Part shown: positions 9,346-18,983 of the stretch, in pieces
Position numbering within the stretch: position 1 is the first letter of the stretch
Layout: each line of letters begins with the position of its first letter
DNA from: Jeotgalicoccus meleagridis
GTDB taxonomy: Bacteria; Bacillota; Bacilli; Staphylococcales; Salinicoccaceae
NCBI RefSeq assembly: GCF_903994045.1
Contig: NZ_CAJEWD010000009.1
Span: 19,701-83,700 of the forward strand
Length of the DNA: 64,000 nucleotides
Reading direction: 5' to 3'
Translations under genes and position numbers: made by a program
The notes under the pieces: model-generated
The model's input: only the letters and a program-made list of their open reading frames with translations
Databases searched by the model: none
What the model was told of the DNA's origin: nothing

Positions 9346-9696
9346 ATGACTAATGTATACGATCAGGCAAATGCACTAGAAAGTGCTTTAAGACAATCAG
9401 ATGAATTTCTTCAGATGCAAGACCTTTATAAAAAAGTGAATGAAGATGAAACTTCAAAAAAACTTTTTGATGAGTTCAGAGAACTTCAAATGACCTTGCA
9501 ACAAAAACAAATGCAAGGTGAAGAGCTCTTAGAGGAAGATATCCAAAAAGCTCAAAGTTCTGCACAAGAAATTGAGAACGATGAAAACATTAAAGGTTTA
9601 ATGGAAGCTGAGCAAAAAATGAGTCAGCTTATTCAAGACTTAAACCGTGTAATTATGAAACCAATCGAAGAACTTTACGAGATTAACAATCAGTAA
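9346..9696 (+). CDS. yheA: YlbF/YmcA-family protein YheA (UPF0342)
   Basis: Small all-helical cytosolic protein of 116 residues. The region from NALESALRQSDEFLQMQ to about residue 105 follows the heptad-rich pattern of the YlbF/YmcA (Com_YlbF) family, whose Bacillus members form complexes that affect RNase Y and development. The specific role of the YheA branch is unknown. It lies downstream of yheB with its own AAAGGAG ribosome site and ends at a strong terminator. Confidence 0.88.
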   Translation: MTNVYDQANALESALRQSDEFLQMQDLYKKVNEDETSKKLFDEFRELQMTLQQKQMQGEELLEEDIQKAQSSAQEIENDENIKGLMEAEQKMSQLIQDLNRVIMKPIEELYEINNQ

Positions 9697-9707
9697 AAAA
9701 TTTAATA

Positions 9708-9738
9708 GATGAGAGGCCATAATGGCCTCTCATTTTTG
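9708..9738 (+). terminator. Intrinsic terminator after yheA
   Basis: The palindrome ATGAGAGGCCAT / ATGGCCTCTCAT is followed by TTTTTG. Confidence 0.9.
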
Positions 9739-9784
9739 TTATAATAGCTAGGAATAGATTTTTGTCTTAGAAAGGATGAATCCA

Positions 9785-10969
9785 TTGGTAAAATTTATCC
9801 ATGCAGCTGATTTGCATTTAGATAGTCCATTTAAATCACGGACAAAAATGCCAAATAGCGTCTTAGAAGTTCTAATGGAAAGTACATATAATAGCGTGAC
9901 TAGAATGATAGATTTTGCTATTAGAGAGTCAGTTGATTTTATTGTTCTATCTGGTGATATATTTGATCAATCAAACCGTTCACTAAAATCAGAAATATTT
10001 TTGAAACAAGCTTTTAATCGCTTAAGAGAAAAAAATATTTTTGTTTACATGATTCATGGTAACCACGATCCGATATCATCTGGATTTAAAACGCACTGGC
10101 CAGAAAATGTCGCGGTTTTTAAAGAAAACGTTGAAACTTATGAAATGATGAGCCGTCAAGGTGAAAGAATTTATCTACATGGATTTTCTTATTTAATGGA
10201 TGAGTCTTATGAAAATAAATTAGATGAATATCCGACTAATACAGATAATAGAGGAATCCATATTGGTCTTTTACACGGTACATATGCTAAAAGTAAAGAG
10301 AGTGTCAAACGTTATACAGAATTTAATCTTGAAGCTTTAAATAGTAAACTCTATCATTACTGGGCACTTGGTCATATTCATGTACGTAATCAATTATCAG
10401 ATTTACCACAAATTCATTACGCTGGGAATATGCAAGGGCGTCATAAAAATGAAACTGGTGAAAAAGGTTTTCTTTTAGTCCAAGGAGATGATGTTTCCTT
10501 GACGACAGATTTTATCGCAACACAAGAAGTGATCTTTGAGAACTTAACACTTCAAACTGAGACCTTAAGAAAAGAAAGCTTATATCAACATATTGTCGAA
10601 TTTAAAGAAAAACTTCGTGAAGACAGTAAATATATTATCAACCTAACAATTGATTATGACGGTGAAGACGAAATATCCTTAACTGACTTCAATGAATTAA
10701 TTGAGTTACTGCAAGAGGATGAGGTCAATGTAAAACAGTTTGTGTGGATTGATAATATCAAGGTTTCTTATAATAATAAGGAGCAAATTGCCTTATTAAA
10801 TGATATTAAAAAGAGTTACTCAAATAATGATGATCTCTTTAGAGAAGCGGTTAACACCATGTACATGGACCCAAATATAAATCGTTATTTACCATCAATT
10901 GGAGAGATTTCTCAACAAGAAATGCTTGAGATGGGTGAAGAACGCTTGAAAATGCTGATGAGGAAGTAG
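9785..10969 (+). CDS. yhaO: Metallophosphoesterase YhaO (SbcD/Mre11-like DNA repair nuclease)
   Basis: Calcineurin-fold nuclease of the SbcD type. Metal-binding motifs are visible in order: HAADLHLDSPF near the N-terminus, LSGDIFDQ, HGNHDP, LLHGTY and LGHIHVR. The start is unusual. The in-frame ATG at 9776 overlaps the ribosome site AGAAAGGA, while TTG at 9785 has ideal spacing (8 bases) and gives MVKFIHAADLHLD, the family N-terminus. The protein is therefore 394 residues. It is the first gene of yhaO-yhaN-yhaM; YhaO and YhaN are expected to act as a complex analogous to SbcDC. The substrate is not known from sequence. Confidence 0.9.
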   Translation: MVKFIHAADLHLDSPFKSRTKMPNSVLEVLMESTYNSVTRMIDFAIRESVDFIVLSGDIFDQSNRSLKSEIFLKQAFNRLREKNIFVYMIHGNHDPISSGFKTHWPENVAVFKENVETYEMMSRQGERIYLHGFSYLMDESYENKLDEYPTNTDNRGIHIGLLHGTYAKSKESVKRYTEFNLEALNSKLYHYWALGHIHVRNQLSDLPQIHYAGNMQGRHKNETGEKGFLLVQGDDVSLTTDFIATQEVIFENLTLQTETLRKESLYQHIVEFKEKLREDSKYIINLTIDYDGEDEISLTDFNELIELLQEDEVNVKQFVWIDNIKVSYNNKEQIALLNDIKKSYSNNDDLFREAVNTMYMDPNINRYLPSIGEISQQEMLEMGEERLKMLMRK

Positions 10970-10976
10970 TGAAAAA

Positions 10977-13904
10977 ATGAAAATACTTTCAGTTAATATA
11001 TATGGTTACGGTAAATTAATTAAAGAAGAATATACCACTGCTCAAGATTTTGTACAGATTTTCGGTGAAAACGAAGCAGGGAAGTCAACCATGATGTCCT
11101 TTATTCACTCTGTATTATTTGGTTTCCCAACTAAGAAAGAGCAAGAACCTCGTCGTGAGCCTCGCATGCATAATCTCTATGGTGGTAAATTAGTTGTCCA
11201 ATTTGAAGATGAAGAAGGACCTGTAGAGATTGAGCGCATCAAGGGTAAAGTCCAAGGGGACGTCAAGATTTACTTTAAAGATGGGTCGACTAGAGGAGAA
11301 GAATGGTTACACAAAAAGCTTAACTATATCGATAAAAGAACTTATCGCTCCATCTTTTCTTTTGATGTTTTAGGACTTCAAGATATTCATAAAAATATGA
11401 CTGAAGACAAATTACAAGAGTACTTATTAAGAGCAGGTGCACTTGGCTCCCATGAATATGATGAAATGCTCAGTACCATTGATAAGGAGTTAAAATCACT
11501 CTATAAGAGAAATGGTATTAACCCGGTCATCAATCAAGAACTAGAAGAGTTAAACAGTTTAAATGACAAAATTAGAGACCTTGAAAAGCATGAGGACAGC
11601 TATAAAAGTTTAGTTAACGAACAGATTAAAACTCTAGAGAATTTAAATGCTAAAAAACATACCTTAAATCAACTTGATATGGTTAGAAAGCAGAAGATGA
11701 AGGAAGTGATGTACCATAAGGACATCAAGGACTGGAAACAGTTAGAAAGTAAGTTAAATATCGAGCCAGTCAACTTTCCTGAAAGAGGGATTGAACGTTA
11801 CGAATCTCTAAGAAATCATGTTAAACAATCTGCCAAAGATATCGGTTTAAGACAAGAAAAACTTAAATCTCTAATCGATGAAATTCAACACATTGAACTT
11901 CCAGATAAATCTGTTATGGCCTATCTTGATGAGTTACAAAAAGAAGAACCAGAGATTAAGCAACAGAACCTTGAAGTGGTCCGTCTATCGAACTCAATCT
12001 CTAACTTAGAAAGTGACATTAACAATCTTCAAAGTGATATTGGTTGGACAGAAGAACACTTAGATGTTGATGATTCTAATATCGTTAGGGAAACAGTCCA
12101 ATCTCTCCTATCAAAATACGACGAGATTATGCTAGAAGAACAGTATTTGATTCGTGAAATTGACCACTTAAGTAGTGACATTAAACAGCTAGATTTAGAT
12201 ATAAAAACATCAGAAGAAAATCAAATAGATGATACACGTATGGTTAAAAAGCGTGAACTCTTAGACAAGGAATTTGAACTTGTAGAGAAAAAACGCATGT
12301 ATCAATTGATAGAAAAAGATTATGAACGTGAAAAGAAAGAACGCGATAGGGTTAAAAATTGGCAAGCAGCGCTAATTATTACCATCAGTATAGTCGCAAT
12401 TATTATCGGTGTGACATTTATCGTTAACAACAACTTCTTATACGGGGGACTTAGTTTTGCTATTGGTGCAGCAGCACTCTTCATCTTAGTCATTACTAAT
12501 AACCGAGAAATCGATAGTCTGAAAACGGACTATCAAGAAGAAGTAGAGACCTTACAAAATGATATTTCACAGCTAAAAAATGATTACGATATTGCTTTTG
12601 ATATTGAGGATGCTAAAGATGGTCGTCAAGAATTAAAAGCTCTGAAAGCTAAACGTAACTCATTCAGAGTGAAGTTAGGTGATTTAAATGAGACTTTGAG
12701 CGTCAATGAAGCAAATCAAGATCATTTAAATACTCAATTGTTAGATGTGAAAAAGGCTCTAAAAGTGAATCCTGATATCGAGTCTAAGTATATTGTGGAT
12801 GCTATATTTACAATTAGAGATATTAAGAAAAAACGTCGTCAAATTGAAAAAGAAGCTGATGAATTAGCTAGCATCAAGAGTAACCTTGAAGCTTTTGATC
12901 AAAGAGTAAGTGAAGAAGTAAGTAACTTAGGTATTTCTTACTCTAAAAATAGAGTTTTCCATGAAGCGGGTCAGTTAGCTAGTAAATTAAGCTCTGATGA
13001 ATCTAAGTATTATCGTTTAAGAGAACAAGCTGATTTATTAGAAAATGAAATCGCAGTATTAGAAGAGAAAAATAGTACTTCACAAAAAGAACTGAATGAA
13101 TTACTAGACTACGTCGATGCAGATGATGAAGAAGAGTATTACTACTATGCTAGAAAATTCGATGAATATAGAGCAGATGTCAATCGCTTTAAAGTTCTGA
13201 GTGAAAAACTTGATGAAGAACATTTTGATTATGATTTAAGAAATGAACTATCTTCACGACTCTTAGCTGATTTAAAAGAAGATGAAGATCAGATTAATCA
13301 GCAAATCGAAGTAGTTAATCAAGAGGTGCAAAAAGAACAACAAACTTTAGTTGAATTGAATAATGATATTAAGGTCTTAGAAGGTGATGGTAAACTCAGT
13401 GAGTTAAATCACTTATACGGCATGCAAAAATCAGTTGTTCAGAGCCTGTCTAAGGAATACATGAGTTTAACTTATATTAAAATTTTAATAGAAACTCATA
13501 TTAAAGCGATTAAGGACGAACGTCTGCCAATTGTTATTGAAGAGGCTAGAGAGACCTTTGAATTTGTTACAAAAGGTAGATATATCAATGTCATTTATAA
13601 TGAAGAAGGCATCTTTGTTAAACATAAAAATGGACAAGTATTCCATCCACTTGAGTTGTCACAGTCGACAAAAGAGATGTTATACATTAGTTTAAGACTG
13701 AGCTTGATTAGAGCACTAAAAGGTTATTATCAACTACCAATTATTATCGATGATGCATTTGTTCACTTCGACAGTGAAAGAACAAGAACAATACTCGATT
13801 ACTTTAGAACGAAGACTAATGATCAAGTCTTGTATTTTACATGTAATCTTAATACAAGTATTCCTTCATCTCAGACGATTAAGTTAAAAGAAAAGACTAA
13901 ATAG
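10977..13904 (+). CDS. yhaN: SMC/SbcC-like ATPase YhaN
   Basis: Large ATPase of 975 residues with the two halves of an ABC-type head at its ends. The Walker A is GENEAGKST at 30-38; the signature region ELSQSTKEMLYISLRLSL and Walker B PIIIDDAFVHFD lie near 890-930. Long coiled coils fill 170-460 and 510-860. A hydrophobic double span (about 462-505) sits in the middle where SbcC would have its zinc hook, so the arms may be anchored in the membrane. The gene begins 7 bases after yhaO. By analogy with SbcCD it powers the YhaO nuclease. Confidence 0.9.
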   Translation: MKILSVNIYGYGKLIKEEYTTAQDFVQIFGENEAGKSTMMSFIHSVLFGFPTKKEQEPRREPRMHNLYGGKLVVQFEDEEGPVEIERIKGKVQGDVKIYFKDGSTRGEEWLHKKLNYIDKRTYRSIFSFDVLGLQDIHKNMTEDKLQEYLLRAGALGSHEYDEMLSTIDKELKSLYKRNGINPVINQELEELNSLNDKIRDLEKHEDSYKSLVNEQIKTLENLNAKKHTLNQLDMVRKQKMKEVMYHKDIKDWKQLESKLNIEPVNFPERGIERYESLRNHVKQSAKDIGLRQEKLKSLIDEIQHIELPDKSVMAYLDELQKEEPEIKQQNLEVVRLSNSISNLESDINNLQSDIGWTEEHLDVDDSNIVRETVQSLLSKYDEIMLEEQYLIREIDHLSSDIKQLDLDIKTSEENQIDDTRMVKKRELLDKEFELVEKKRMYQLIEKDYEREKKERDRVKNWQAALIITISIVAIIIGVTFIVNNNFLYGGLSFAIGAAALFILVITNNREIDSLKTDYQEEVETLQNDISQLKNDYDIAFDIEDAKDGRQELKALKAKRNSFRVKLGDLNETLSVNEANQDHLNTQLLDVKKALKVNPDIESKYIVDAIFTIRDIKKKRRQIEKEADELASIKSNLEAFDQRVSEEVSNLGISYSKNRVFHEAGQLASKLSSDESKYYRLREQADLLENEIAVLEEKNSTSQKELNELLDYVDADDEEEYYYYARKFDEYRADVNRFKVLSEKLDEEHFDYDLRNELSSRLLADLKEDEDQINQQIEVVNQEVQKEQQTLVELNNDIKVLEGDGKLSELNHLYGMQKSVVQSLSKEYMSLTYIKILIETHIKAIKDERLPIVIEEARETFEFVTKGRYINVIYNEEGIFVKHKNGQVFHPLELSQSTKEMLYISLRLSLIRALKGYYQLPIIIDDAFVHFDSERTRTILDYFRTKTNDQVLYFTCNLNTSIPSSQTIKLKEKTK

Positions 13905-13915
13905 GAGGATGAGTA

Positions 13916-14854
13916 ATGAATAATATTTCATCGCTTAAAGCAGGGGATTCTGTAGATACTTTTTATTTGATAAAAAGAGCACAACAAGGAGTAACAAGCC
14001 AAGGTAAACCCTACATGACAATTATTCTCCAAGATAGAACAGGTGAAGTAGAAGCTAAGCATTGGAATGTGACACCTGAAGAAATAGAAGTCTTGCTACC
14101 TGAAACGCTTATCAAGGTTAAGGGAGACATCATTGATTACCGAGGGAAAAAACAGATGAAGATTGCCAATTTTAGATTGGCGACACCAGAAGATGGTCTA
14201 GCTCCAAAAGATTTCGTGGAAAAAGCACCAATTGATGGAGATGAGCTATACGATCAAATTTTAGACTACTGCTTAAAAATTGAAAATGGTAGCTTACAAA
14301 GAATTACACGTCAATTATTGACTAAATATAGACAAGAGTTTTCAGTTTATCCTGCTGCTATGAGTAATCACCATGATTTTGTCTCAGGACTCGCTTATCA
14401 TGTGTATTATATGTTGAGGGTAGCTGATTCACTATGTGATATCTACCCAACTTTAAATCGCAGTCTCTTGTTCTCAGGTATTATCTTACATGACATCGGT
14501 AAAGTTAAAGAACTTACAGGGCCGATTGGAACATCTTACACTAACGAAGGTAATTTAATTGGTCATATTGTTATTGCAGTAGAAGAAATTACTAGAATTG
14601 CGGATCAGTTAAATATTGAAGGAGAAGAGGTTATGTTACTTAAACACCTCATCCTCAGTCATCACGGTAAACTTGAATATGGTTCACCGAAAATGCCAAT
14701 GATAAAAGAAGCAGAGATTTTACACTTTATTGATAATATCGATGCTAGAATCATGATGATGGATAAGCATATAAATAAGGCAGATAAGGGCAGCTTTACA
14801 GATAGAATCTTCCCCTTAGAATCTAGAAACTTCTACAGACCAGAAAGCTTATAA
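13916..14854 (+). CDS. yhaM: 3'-5' exoribonuclease YhaM
   Basis: Cytosolic 312-residue exonuclease of the YhaM/CbfA family. An N-terminal OB fold (about 15-90, with [16 protein letters not shown]) is followed by an HD hydrolase domain: [11 protein letters not shown] near 152, [10 protein letters not shown] near 192 and [14 protein letters not shown] near 242 supply the metal ligands. It trims RNA 3' ends in characterised relatives. AGGAGG lies 7 bases before the ATG, and it is the last gene of the yhaONM operon. Confidence 0.95.
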   Translation: MNNISSLKAGDSVDTFYLIKRAQQGVTSQGKPYMTIILQDRTGEVEAKHWNVTPEEIEVLLPETLIKVKGDIIDYRGKKQMKIANFRLATPEDGLAPKDFVEKAPIDGDELYDQILDYCLKIENGSLQRITRQLLTKYRQEFSVYPAAMSNHHDFVSGLAYHVYYMLRVADSLCDIYPTLNRSLLFSGIILHDIGKVKELTGPIGTSYTNEGNLIGHIVIAVEEITRIADQLNIEGEEVMLLKHLILSHHGKLEYGSPKMPMIKEAEILHFIDNIDARIMMMDKHINKADKGSFTDRIFPLESRNFYRPESL

Positions 14855-14869
14855 AATATTGACTTAACC

Positions 14870-14911
14870 ATAAAAATTTCCCAGTACCTAAAGGTTACTG
14901 GGAAATTTTTT
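14870..14911. terminator. Bidirectional terminator between yhaM and prsA
   Basis: AAATTTCCCAGTA and TACTGGGAAATTT pair exactly, with A runs before and T runs after, and so serve both converging genes. Confidence 0.9.
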
Positions 14912-16005
14912 TATTCAGCATTTTCTTCAGAATCTTCTTCTGAGTCTTTATTGTTAGCATCTTCTTCAGCATCTTCTTTTGGTGCACCAGCGTCTTCTTC
15001 TTCAGCTGCTGGGTCTTCTTTTTTAGCATTTTCAAGTGCCTCATCGGCATTTAAGAAAGTCTCTTCTATATATGAATCAATTTCTTCATTTTCAAAGGAA
15101 ACTTCATATTCTTCCATTAAATCCTTATACGCTTGAAGTGCTTCTTGTGGCTCTTCTTGTATTTTTTGATTTACTAATTTTGTTTTAATTGACTGAATTT
15201 CTTCTTCAGAAGCATCTTCTAGACTAGCATCTTCACGTAGAATAATGTGATAACCAAACTGAGATTCTACAGGTTCAGAAATTTCTCCAGCTTCAAGTTC
15301 AAAGAGTTTTGTTTCAAATTCTTCAACCATTTCTCCTTTTGATACAAAGCCGAGTTCACCGTTTTTCTGTGCACTACCTGTATCATCGGAGTTTTCTTTA
15401 GCAAGTTCACCGAAGTCAGCACCATCATCTAATTGTGCTTTTAGATCATCAGCTTTTTTCTTAGCTTCTTCTTTTGTTAGAGCATCTTCATCTTCTCCAT
15501 CTTCAGAGAAAGCAACTAAAATATGCGACCCTTTTCTAACACTGTCGAATGCTTTTTCATCAGTGATTTCGAAGTAATCAGCAAAATATAAGTCATTATA
15601 AGCATTGGATACTCTTTGAGATTTATAAGCATCAACAGTCATTCCTGGTTGTGATTGTTGTAACATCATTTGGAAATTTTCTTCTCCACCATATTGTTCA
15701 ATCTCTTTGTTGACTGTTTCATTTAATTCATCTTTATTGATATCATCTTTGTATTTATCTTCAAGGACTTTGTCGAGTACAAGTTGGAATGTTTGGTTAG
15801 CAACTTGATTTGTCCCGATTTGATTTAAAACGTCATCTGTTGTGACCTCTCCAGCTTTACTGTTGGCAAGTACATCTCCATACTCAACAGTTTCACTGCC
15901 TGTACTTTCTGATTTTTCCTCATCTGAGTTGCCTGAATCATTGTTACAAGCTGCTAAACTGACAAGGCCAATCCCTAAAATGAATGGTGCTAATTTCTTA
16001 TTCAT
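14911..16005 (-). CDS. prsA: PrsA foldase lipoprotein (parvulin-type peptidyl-prolyl isomerase)
   Basis: Membrane-anchored chaperone that folds proteins emerging from the Sec translocon. The ATG at 16005 (after GGAGGGAG) gives a lipoprotein signal with lipobox LAAC at Cys20; an upstream open extension lacks a ribosome site. The parvulin domain (about 158-255) shows SHILVAFSED, NGELGFVSKGEMVEEFE and SQFGYHIILRED. N- and C-terminal helical chaperone segments flank it. The last 50 residues are an extremely acidic tail rich in Glu, Asp and Ala. Length is 364. It is the first gene found on this strand after ytxH and hit. Confidence 0.95.
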   Translation of the reverse strand: MNKKLAPFILGIGLVSLAACNNDSGNSDEEKSESTGSETVEYGDVLANSKAGEVTTDDVLNQIGTNQVANQTFQLVLDKVLEDKYKDDINKDELNETVNKEIEQYGGEENFQMMLQQSQPGMTVDAYKSQRVSNAYNDLYFADYFEITDEKAFDSVRKGSHILVAFSEDGEDEDALTKEEAKKKADDLKAQLDDGADFGELAKENSDDTGSAQKNGELGFVSKGEMVEEFETKLFELEAGEISEPVESQFGYHIILREDASLEDASEEEIQSIKTKLVNQKIQEEPQEALQAYKDLMEEYEVSFENEEIDSYIEETFLNADEALENAKKEDPAAEEEDAGAPKEDAEEDANNKDSEEDSEENAE

Positions 16006-16049
16006 TAACTTTTCTCCCTCCGGTTGATATACAAGGCATAATATATCAT

Positions 16050-16083
16050 AAAAAAAGGACAAGGCACAAATATAATCTGTCCT
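16050..16083 (-). terminator. Possible terminator after ytxH
   Basis: Read on the minus strand, AGGACA and TGTCCT enclose a 16-base loop and are followed by six U. The stem is short and the loop large, so strength is uncertain. Confidence 0.4.
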
Positions 16084-16107
16084 CATCCTTACTGTTTAAA
16101 TTAATCT

Positions 16108-16482
16108 TTAGTCTTTCTTCTTATCTTTTTTACTTGCTGGAAAATCTGTTGCAGTCTCCACACGGTTCGTTACGTTGTCAATATTACCTTGTAAGCGTTC
16201 AATGTTTGGATTAATATCAGCTTGGAAGTTTGAAATCATCGTTTTCACTTCATCTCCTAAGCTTTGAAAGACCTCACTAGATTCTCTTTTGGTTTTGAGG
16301 AAGGAGTTTTTGATTTCATCTCCCTCAATTTTAAGTTGATTAAATTGCGACTTTAAATCGCTTGAACCAGATTTTAAGGAAAGTTGTAATTCCTTCCCTG
16401 ATTTTGGTGCATTTAAAAATGAAATAAGTACACCACCGGTTACACCGACTAAAAAGCCGACTCCAATATTTTTAAGCTTCAT
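16108..16482 (-). CDS. YtxH-domain general-stress protein
   Basis: Small protein of 124 residues with one N-terminal glycine-rich hydrophobic segment (about 5-24, GVGFLVGVTGGVLISFL) followed by NAPKSGKELQ, the YtxH-domain hallmark, and a long amphipathic helical tail ending in lysines. The family is stress-induced in Bacillus and its molecular role is unknown. The start is ATG 16482 after GAGAGGTG. A GCATAA-N13-GGGTAT sequence 28 bases upstream resembles a SigB promoter. Confidence 0.75.
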   Translation of the reverse strand: MKLKNIGVGFLVGVTGGVLISFLNAPKSGKELQLSLKSGSSDLKSQFNQLKIEGDEIKNSFLKTKRESSEVFQSLGDEVKTMISNFQADINPNIERLQGNIDNVTNRVETATDFPASKKDKKKD

Positions 16483-16509
16483 GATAAACACCTCTCATCT
16501 TAAACTTTA

Positions 16510-16534
16510 ATACCCTTATAATAGAAAATTATGC
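16510..16534 (-). promoter_or_regulatory. Candidate SigB promoter for ytxH
   Basis: On the minus strand, GCATAA-N13-GGGTAT matches the SigB pattern GTTTAA-N12-15-GGGTAT in the whole -10 and four of six -35 positions. It has the same spacing as the asp23-operon promoter and overlaps the end of hit. Confidence 0.5.
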
Positions 16535-16960
16535 ATCTAATCTATTTTTTAGTGCACTTTCTAAGTCGCTTCTTATCTCAGGTGTATTATCTTCTTTTTC
16601 TACATCAACCCATTTGTAACCAAAGCCATCGTGTTGATCCTTATATCTCGGAATGATATGGAAGTGTAGGTGGAAGACGGATTGTGATGCATAAGAGCCG
16701 TTGTTTTGGACGACATTTAAACCAGCAGGTTCAAAAGTATCTTTGACTGCATTAGCAACACGTGTCACGACAGACATTAACTTTGCACCTGTGTCTTCAT
16801 CTAAGTCATAGATGTTTTCAATGACTTTCTTTGGAACAACTAAAGTATGGCCTTTAGCCACTGGAAAGGCATCTAAAAACGCAATAATATCATCATCTTC
16901 ATATACAATATTTGCAGGTATTTCACGGTCAATAATTTTTTCGAAAATTGTCTTAGTCAT
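16529..16960 (-). CDS. hit: HIT-family nucleotide hydrolase/transferase
   Basis: Cytosolic histidine-triad protein of 143 residues that hydrolyses nucleoside phosphoramidates or adenylated compounds. The triad HLHFH (His97, His99, His101) followed by IIPR is near the C-terminus, and FLDAFPVAKGHTLVVPK is the family's central strand-helix. I chose ATG 16960 because GGAGG lies 8 bases upstream; the alternative ATG 15 bases earlier would overlap it. Gene order hit next to ecsAB is conserved in Firmicutes. Confidence 0.92.
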   Translation of the reverse strand: MTKTIFEKIIDREIPANIVYEDDDIIAFLDAFPVAKGHTLVVPKKVIENIYDLDEDTGAKLMSVVTRVANAVKDTFEPAGLNVVQNNGSYASQSVFHLHFHIIPRYKDQHDGFGYKWVDVEKEDNTPEIRSDLESALKNRLDA

Positions 16961-17050
16961 CTCAATATCCTCCATTGCCTTGTTTGTGATATAGTTTTAC
17001 TTACGTATTAGTATACAAATAATTTCAACTATTTTAAAGGAAGTAAAATA

Positions 17051-17788
17051 ATGGTCCTAGAATTAAAACACTTAACAGGCGGTTATTCAAAAGAACCGGT
17101 CATAAAAGATATTTCACTGAACATAAAAGAAGGAGAAATTGTTGGCCTTATTGGACTCAACGGAGCAGGTAAGAGTACGACAATAAAACATATACTCGGT
17201 CTCTTAAGACCTCATTCAGGCACTATAGAAGTAAGAGGAAAAACTTTAAAAGAAGACGTAGAAGAATATAGAAGACATCTAGGTTATATTCCTGAATCGC
17301 CTATTTTATATGAAGAACTGACTTTAAAAGAACACATCGAGATGACTGCCATGGCATATGGTCTAACGACAGAAGAAGTGGAGAAAAGAAAAGGGCCGCT
17401 TCTTAAGCGTTTTAGACTAGAGGACAAGGAAGATACTTTTCCAAGCCATTTTTCAAAAGGTATGAAACAGAAAGTCATGTTGATTTGTGCTTTCATTGTA
17501 GAACCAGATCTTTATATTATTGATGAACCATTTCTTGGATTAGACCCTTTAGGGATTGAATCTTTGATTGAACTAATGATTTCTGAGCGCGATAAAAAAC
17601 GCTCAATCTTAATGAGTACACACATCCTATCAACAGCAGAACGCTACTGTGACCGCTATATTATTATCGATCAGGGTGAAAAGATTGCAGATGGTAGCTT
17701 AGATGACTTAAGGGAGAAAACTGGGCTTTTAAACGCGACACTTGATGAAATTTATATTGAGTTAACTGGTGGTAATGTAGATGAGTAA
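17051..17788 (+). CDS. ecsA: ABC transporter ATPase EcsA
   Basis: ATP-binding subunit (245 residues) of the Ecs transporter, which in Bacillus and Staphylococcus affects secretion, regulated intramembrane proteolysis and cell-surface function. Walker A is GLNGAGKST (35-43), Walker B is LYIIDEP (about 153-159), and the switch His lies in STHILS. The signature is the degenerate HFSKGMKQK in place of LSGGQ, as is usual for this family. Its last 8 bases overlap ecsB, implying coupled translation. Confidence 0.93.
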   Translation: MVLELKHLTGGYSKEPVIKDISLNIKEGEIVGLIGLNGAGKSTTIKHILGLLRPHSGTIEVRGKTLKEDVEEYRRHLGYIPESPILYEELTLKEHIEMTAMAYGLTTEEVEKRKGPLLKRFRLEDKEDTFPSHFSKGMKQKVMLICAFIVEPDLYIIDEPFLGLDPLGIESLIELMISERDKKRSILMSTHILSTAERYCDRYIIIDQGEKIADGSLDDLREKTGLLNATLDEIYIELTGGNVDE

Positions 17789-18983
17789 GTCATTGTTTGA
17801 AAGTCGGATGACCGAAGATGTAAAAATTAGGTCCTATTATGGCAAATTTATTTTCAACAGTCACTTTTTAGTCTTTCTCATGATTGCAGCAGGTGTCCTT
17901 TTATATACTTTACTCAGCCTGAGAGAAAGTCTGAACCCGAGTATTTACATCGATGTACTCTCAGCTATTATTTTAGCAGTCGTCTTAAATCCTAAGTATA
18001 GAACTCTATTAAAAGAAGCGGATATGTTATTCTTACCACCTTATGAAAAGCATATGGATAATTATTTTAAAGGCGCAAAAATCTACAGCTTATCACTTGG
18101 TATTACTTTACCCGTCGTGACATCATTAGCTATCCTCATCATGTTAACAATCGGACATGATGTGCTTACTTTATCCTTGTTTTTCATCATGGCAATTATC
18201 CTATACTTTAATACATTTTCTATAAAAACTTTAGCAGTCAATACAAATCTTAATCGTTTAGCAGTGACTCTTTCTTATTTATTCATAGACTTTACTAGCT
18301 TGTTTTTAATTTTAATCCATCCTGCCTTCTTTATCTTGGCAGTAATTTTAGTGATTCTCTCTCAAATCTTTGTGAGAAGACATGTTTTTGAAAATATTTC
18401 TTGGATGAACTATACAAGCTATGAGAAAGATCAACAGCAGTCTTATTATCAGACTGTTAGTATGTTTACAAATGTTAAAAGCATAGATAAGAGCTTTAAA
18501 AGAAGAAGAGTTTTAGACTTTTTACTCCCTGTCTATAAGGGTGAGAAGTTCGATAAAAAACATATGTATGAATATTTATTTTACCGTTCTTTCATCAGAG
18601 ATCATGATTTACCGATGATTGTTTTACGAATAATGATTCTGTTCTTTATCATTATGTTCTGGATTTCTAATCTTTATGTATCTCTAATATTTTCCTTGTT
18701 TGGGATTTATATTATCGTACTTCAAATGTCTCAAATCTATACTGCCCAAGCCTATCTTCTATGGCCAAAAGTATGGCCAGTGAAAAGGTCTTACATTCAA
18801 GACAGCTACATTAGATACTCACATAAGGTTGTCTTTATCATCACCCTTATTTTCTTGTTTATATTTATTATTATTCATCCAGCACAATTCTATTTATCTC
18901 TTATCTTTCCAATCTGGGGTTATCTCTTGAATAGGGTATACTCTAAATCAATATATAAAAAAGAAGAAGAACTCAGTGATTAA
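17781..18983 (+). CDS. ecsB: ABC transporter permease EcsB
   Basis: Membrane subunit of the Ecs transporter, 400 residues with about nine to ten hydrophobic segments grouped as 27-70, 100-210 and 290-395, and a charged cytosolic stretch in between. It overlaps ecsA by 8 bases. Its last codons (EEELSD) lie inside a palindrome shared with the converging traP gene, and the stop codons overlap. Confidence 0.92.
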   Translation: MSKSLFESRMTEDVKIRSYYGKFIFNSHFLVFLMIAAGVLLYTLLSLRESLNPSIYIDVLSAIILAVVLNPKYRTLLKEADMLFLPPYEKHMDNYFKGAKIYSLSLGITLPVVTSLAILIMLTIGHDVLTLSLFFIMAIILYFNTFSIKTLAVNTNLNRLAVTLSYLFIDFTSLFLILIHPAFFILAVILVILSQIFVRRHVFENISWMNYTSYEKDQQQSYYQTVSMFTNVKSIDKSFKRRRVLDFLLPVYKGEKFDKKHMYEYLFYRSFIRDHDLPMIVLRIMILFFIIMFWISNLYVSLIFSLFGIYIIVLQMSQIYTAQAYLLWPKVWPVKRSYIQDSYIRYSHKVVFIITLIFLFIFIIIHPAQFYLSLIFPIWGYLLNRVYSKSIYKKEEELSD

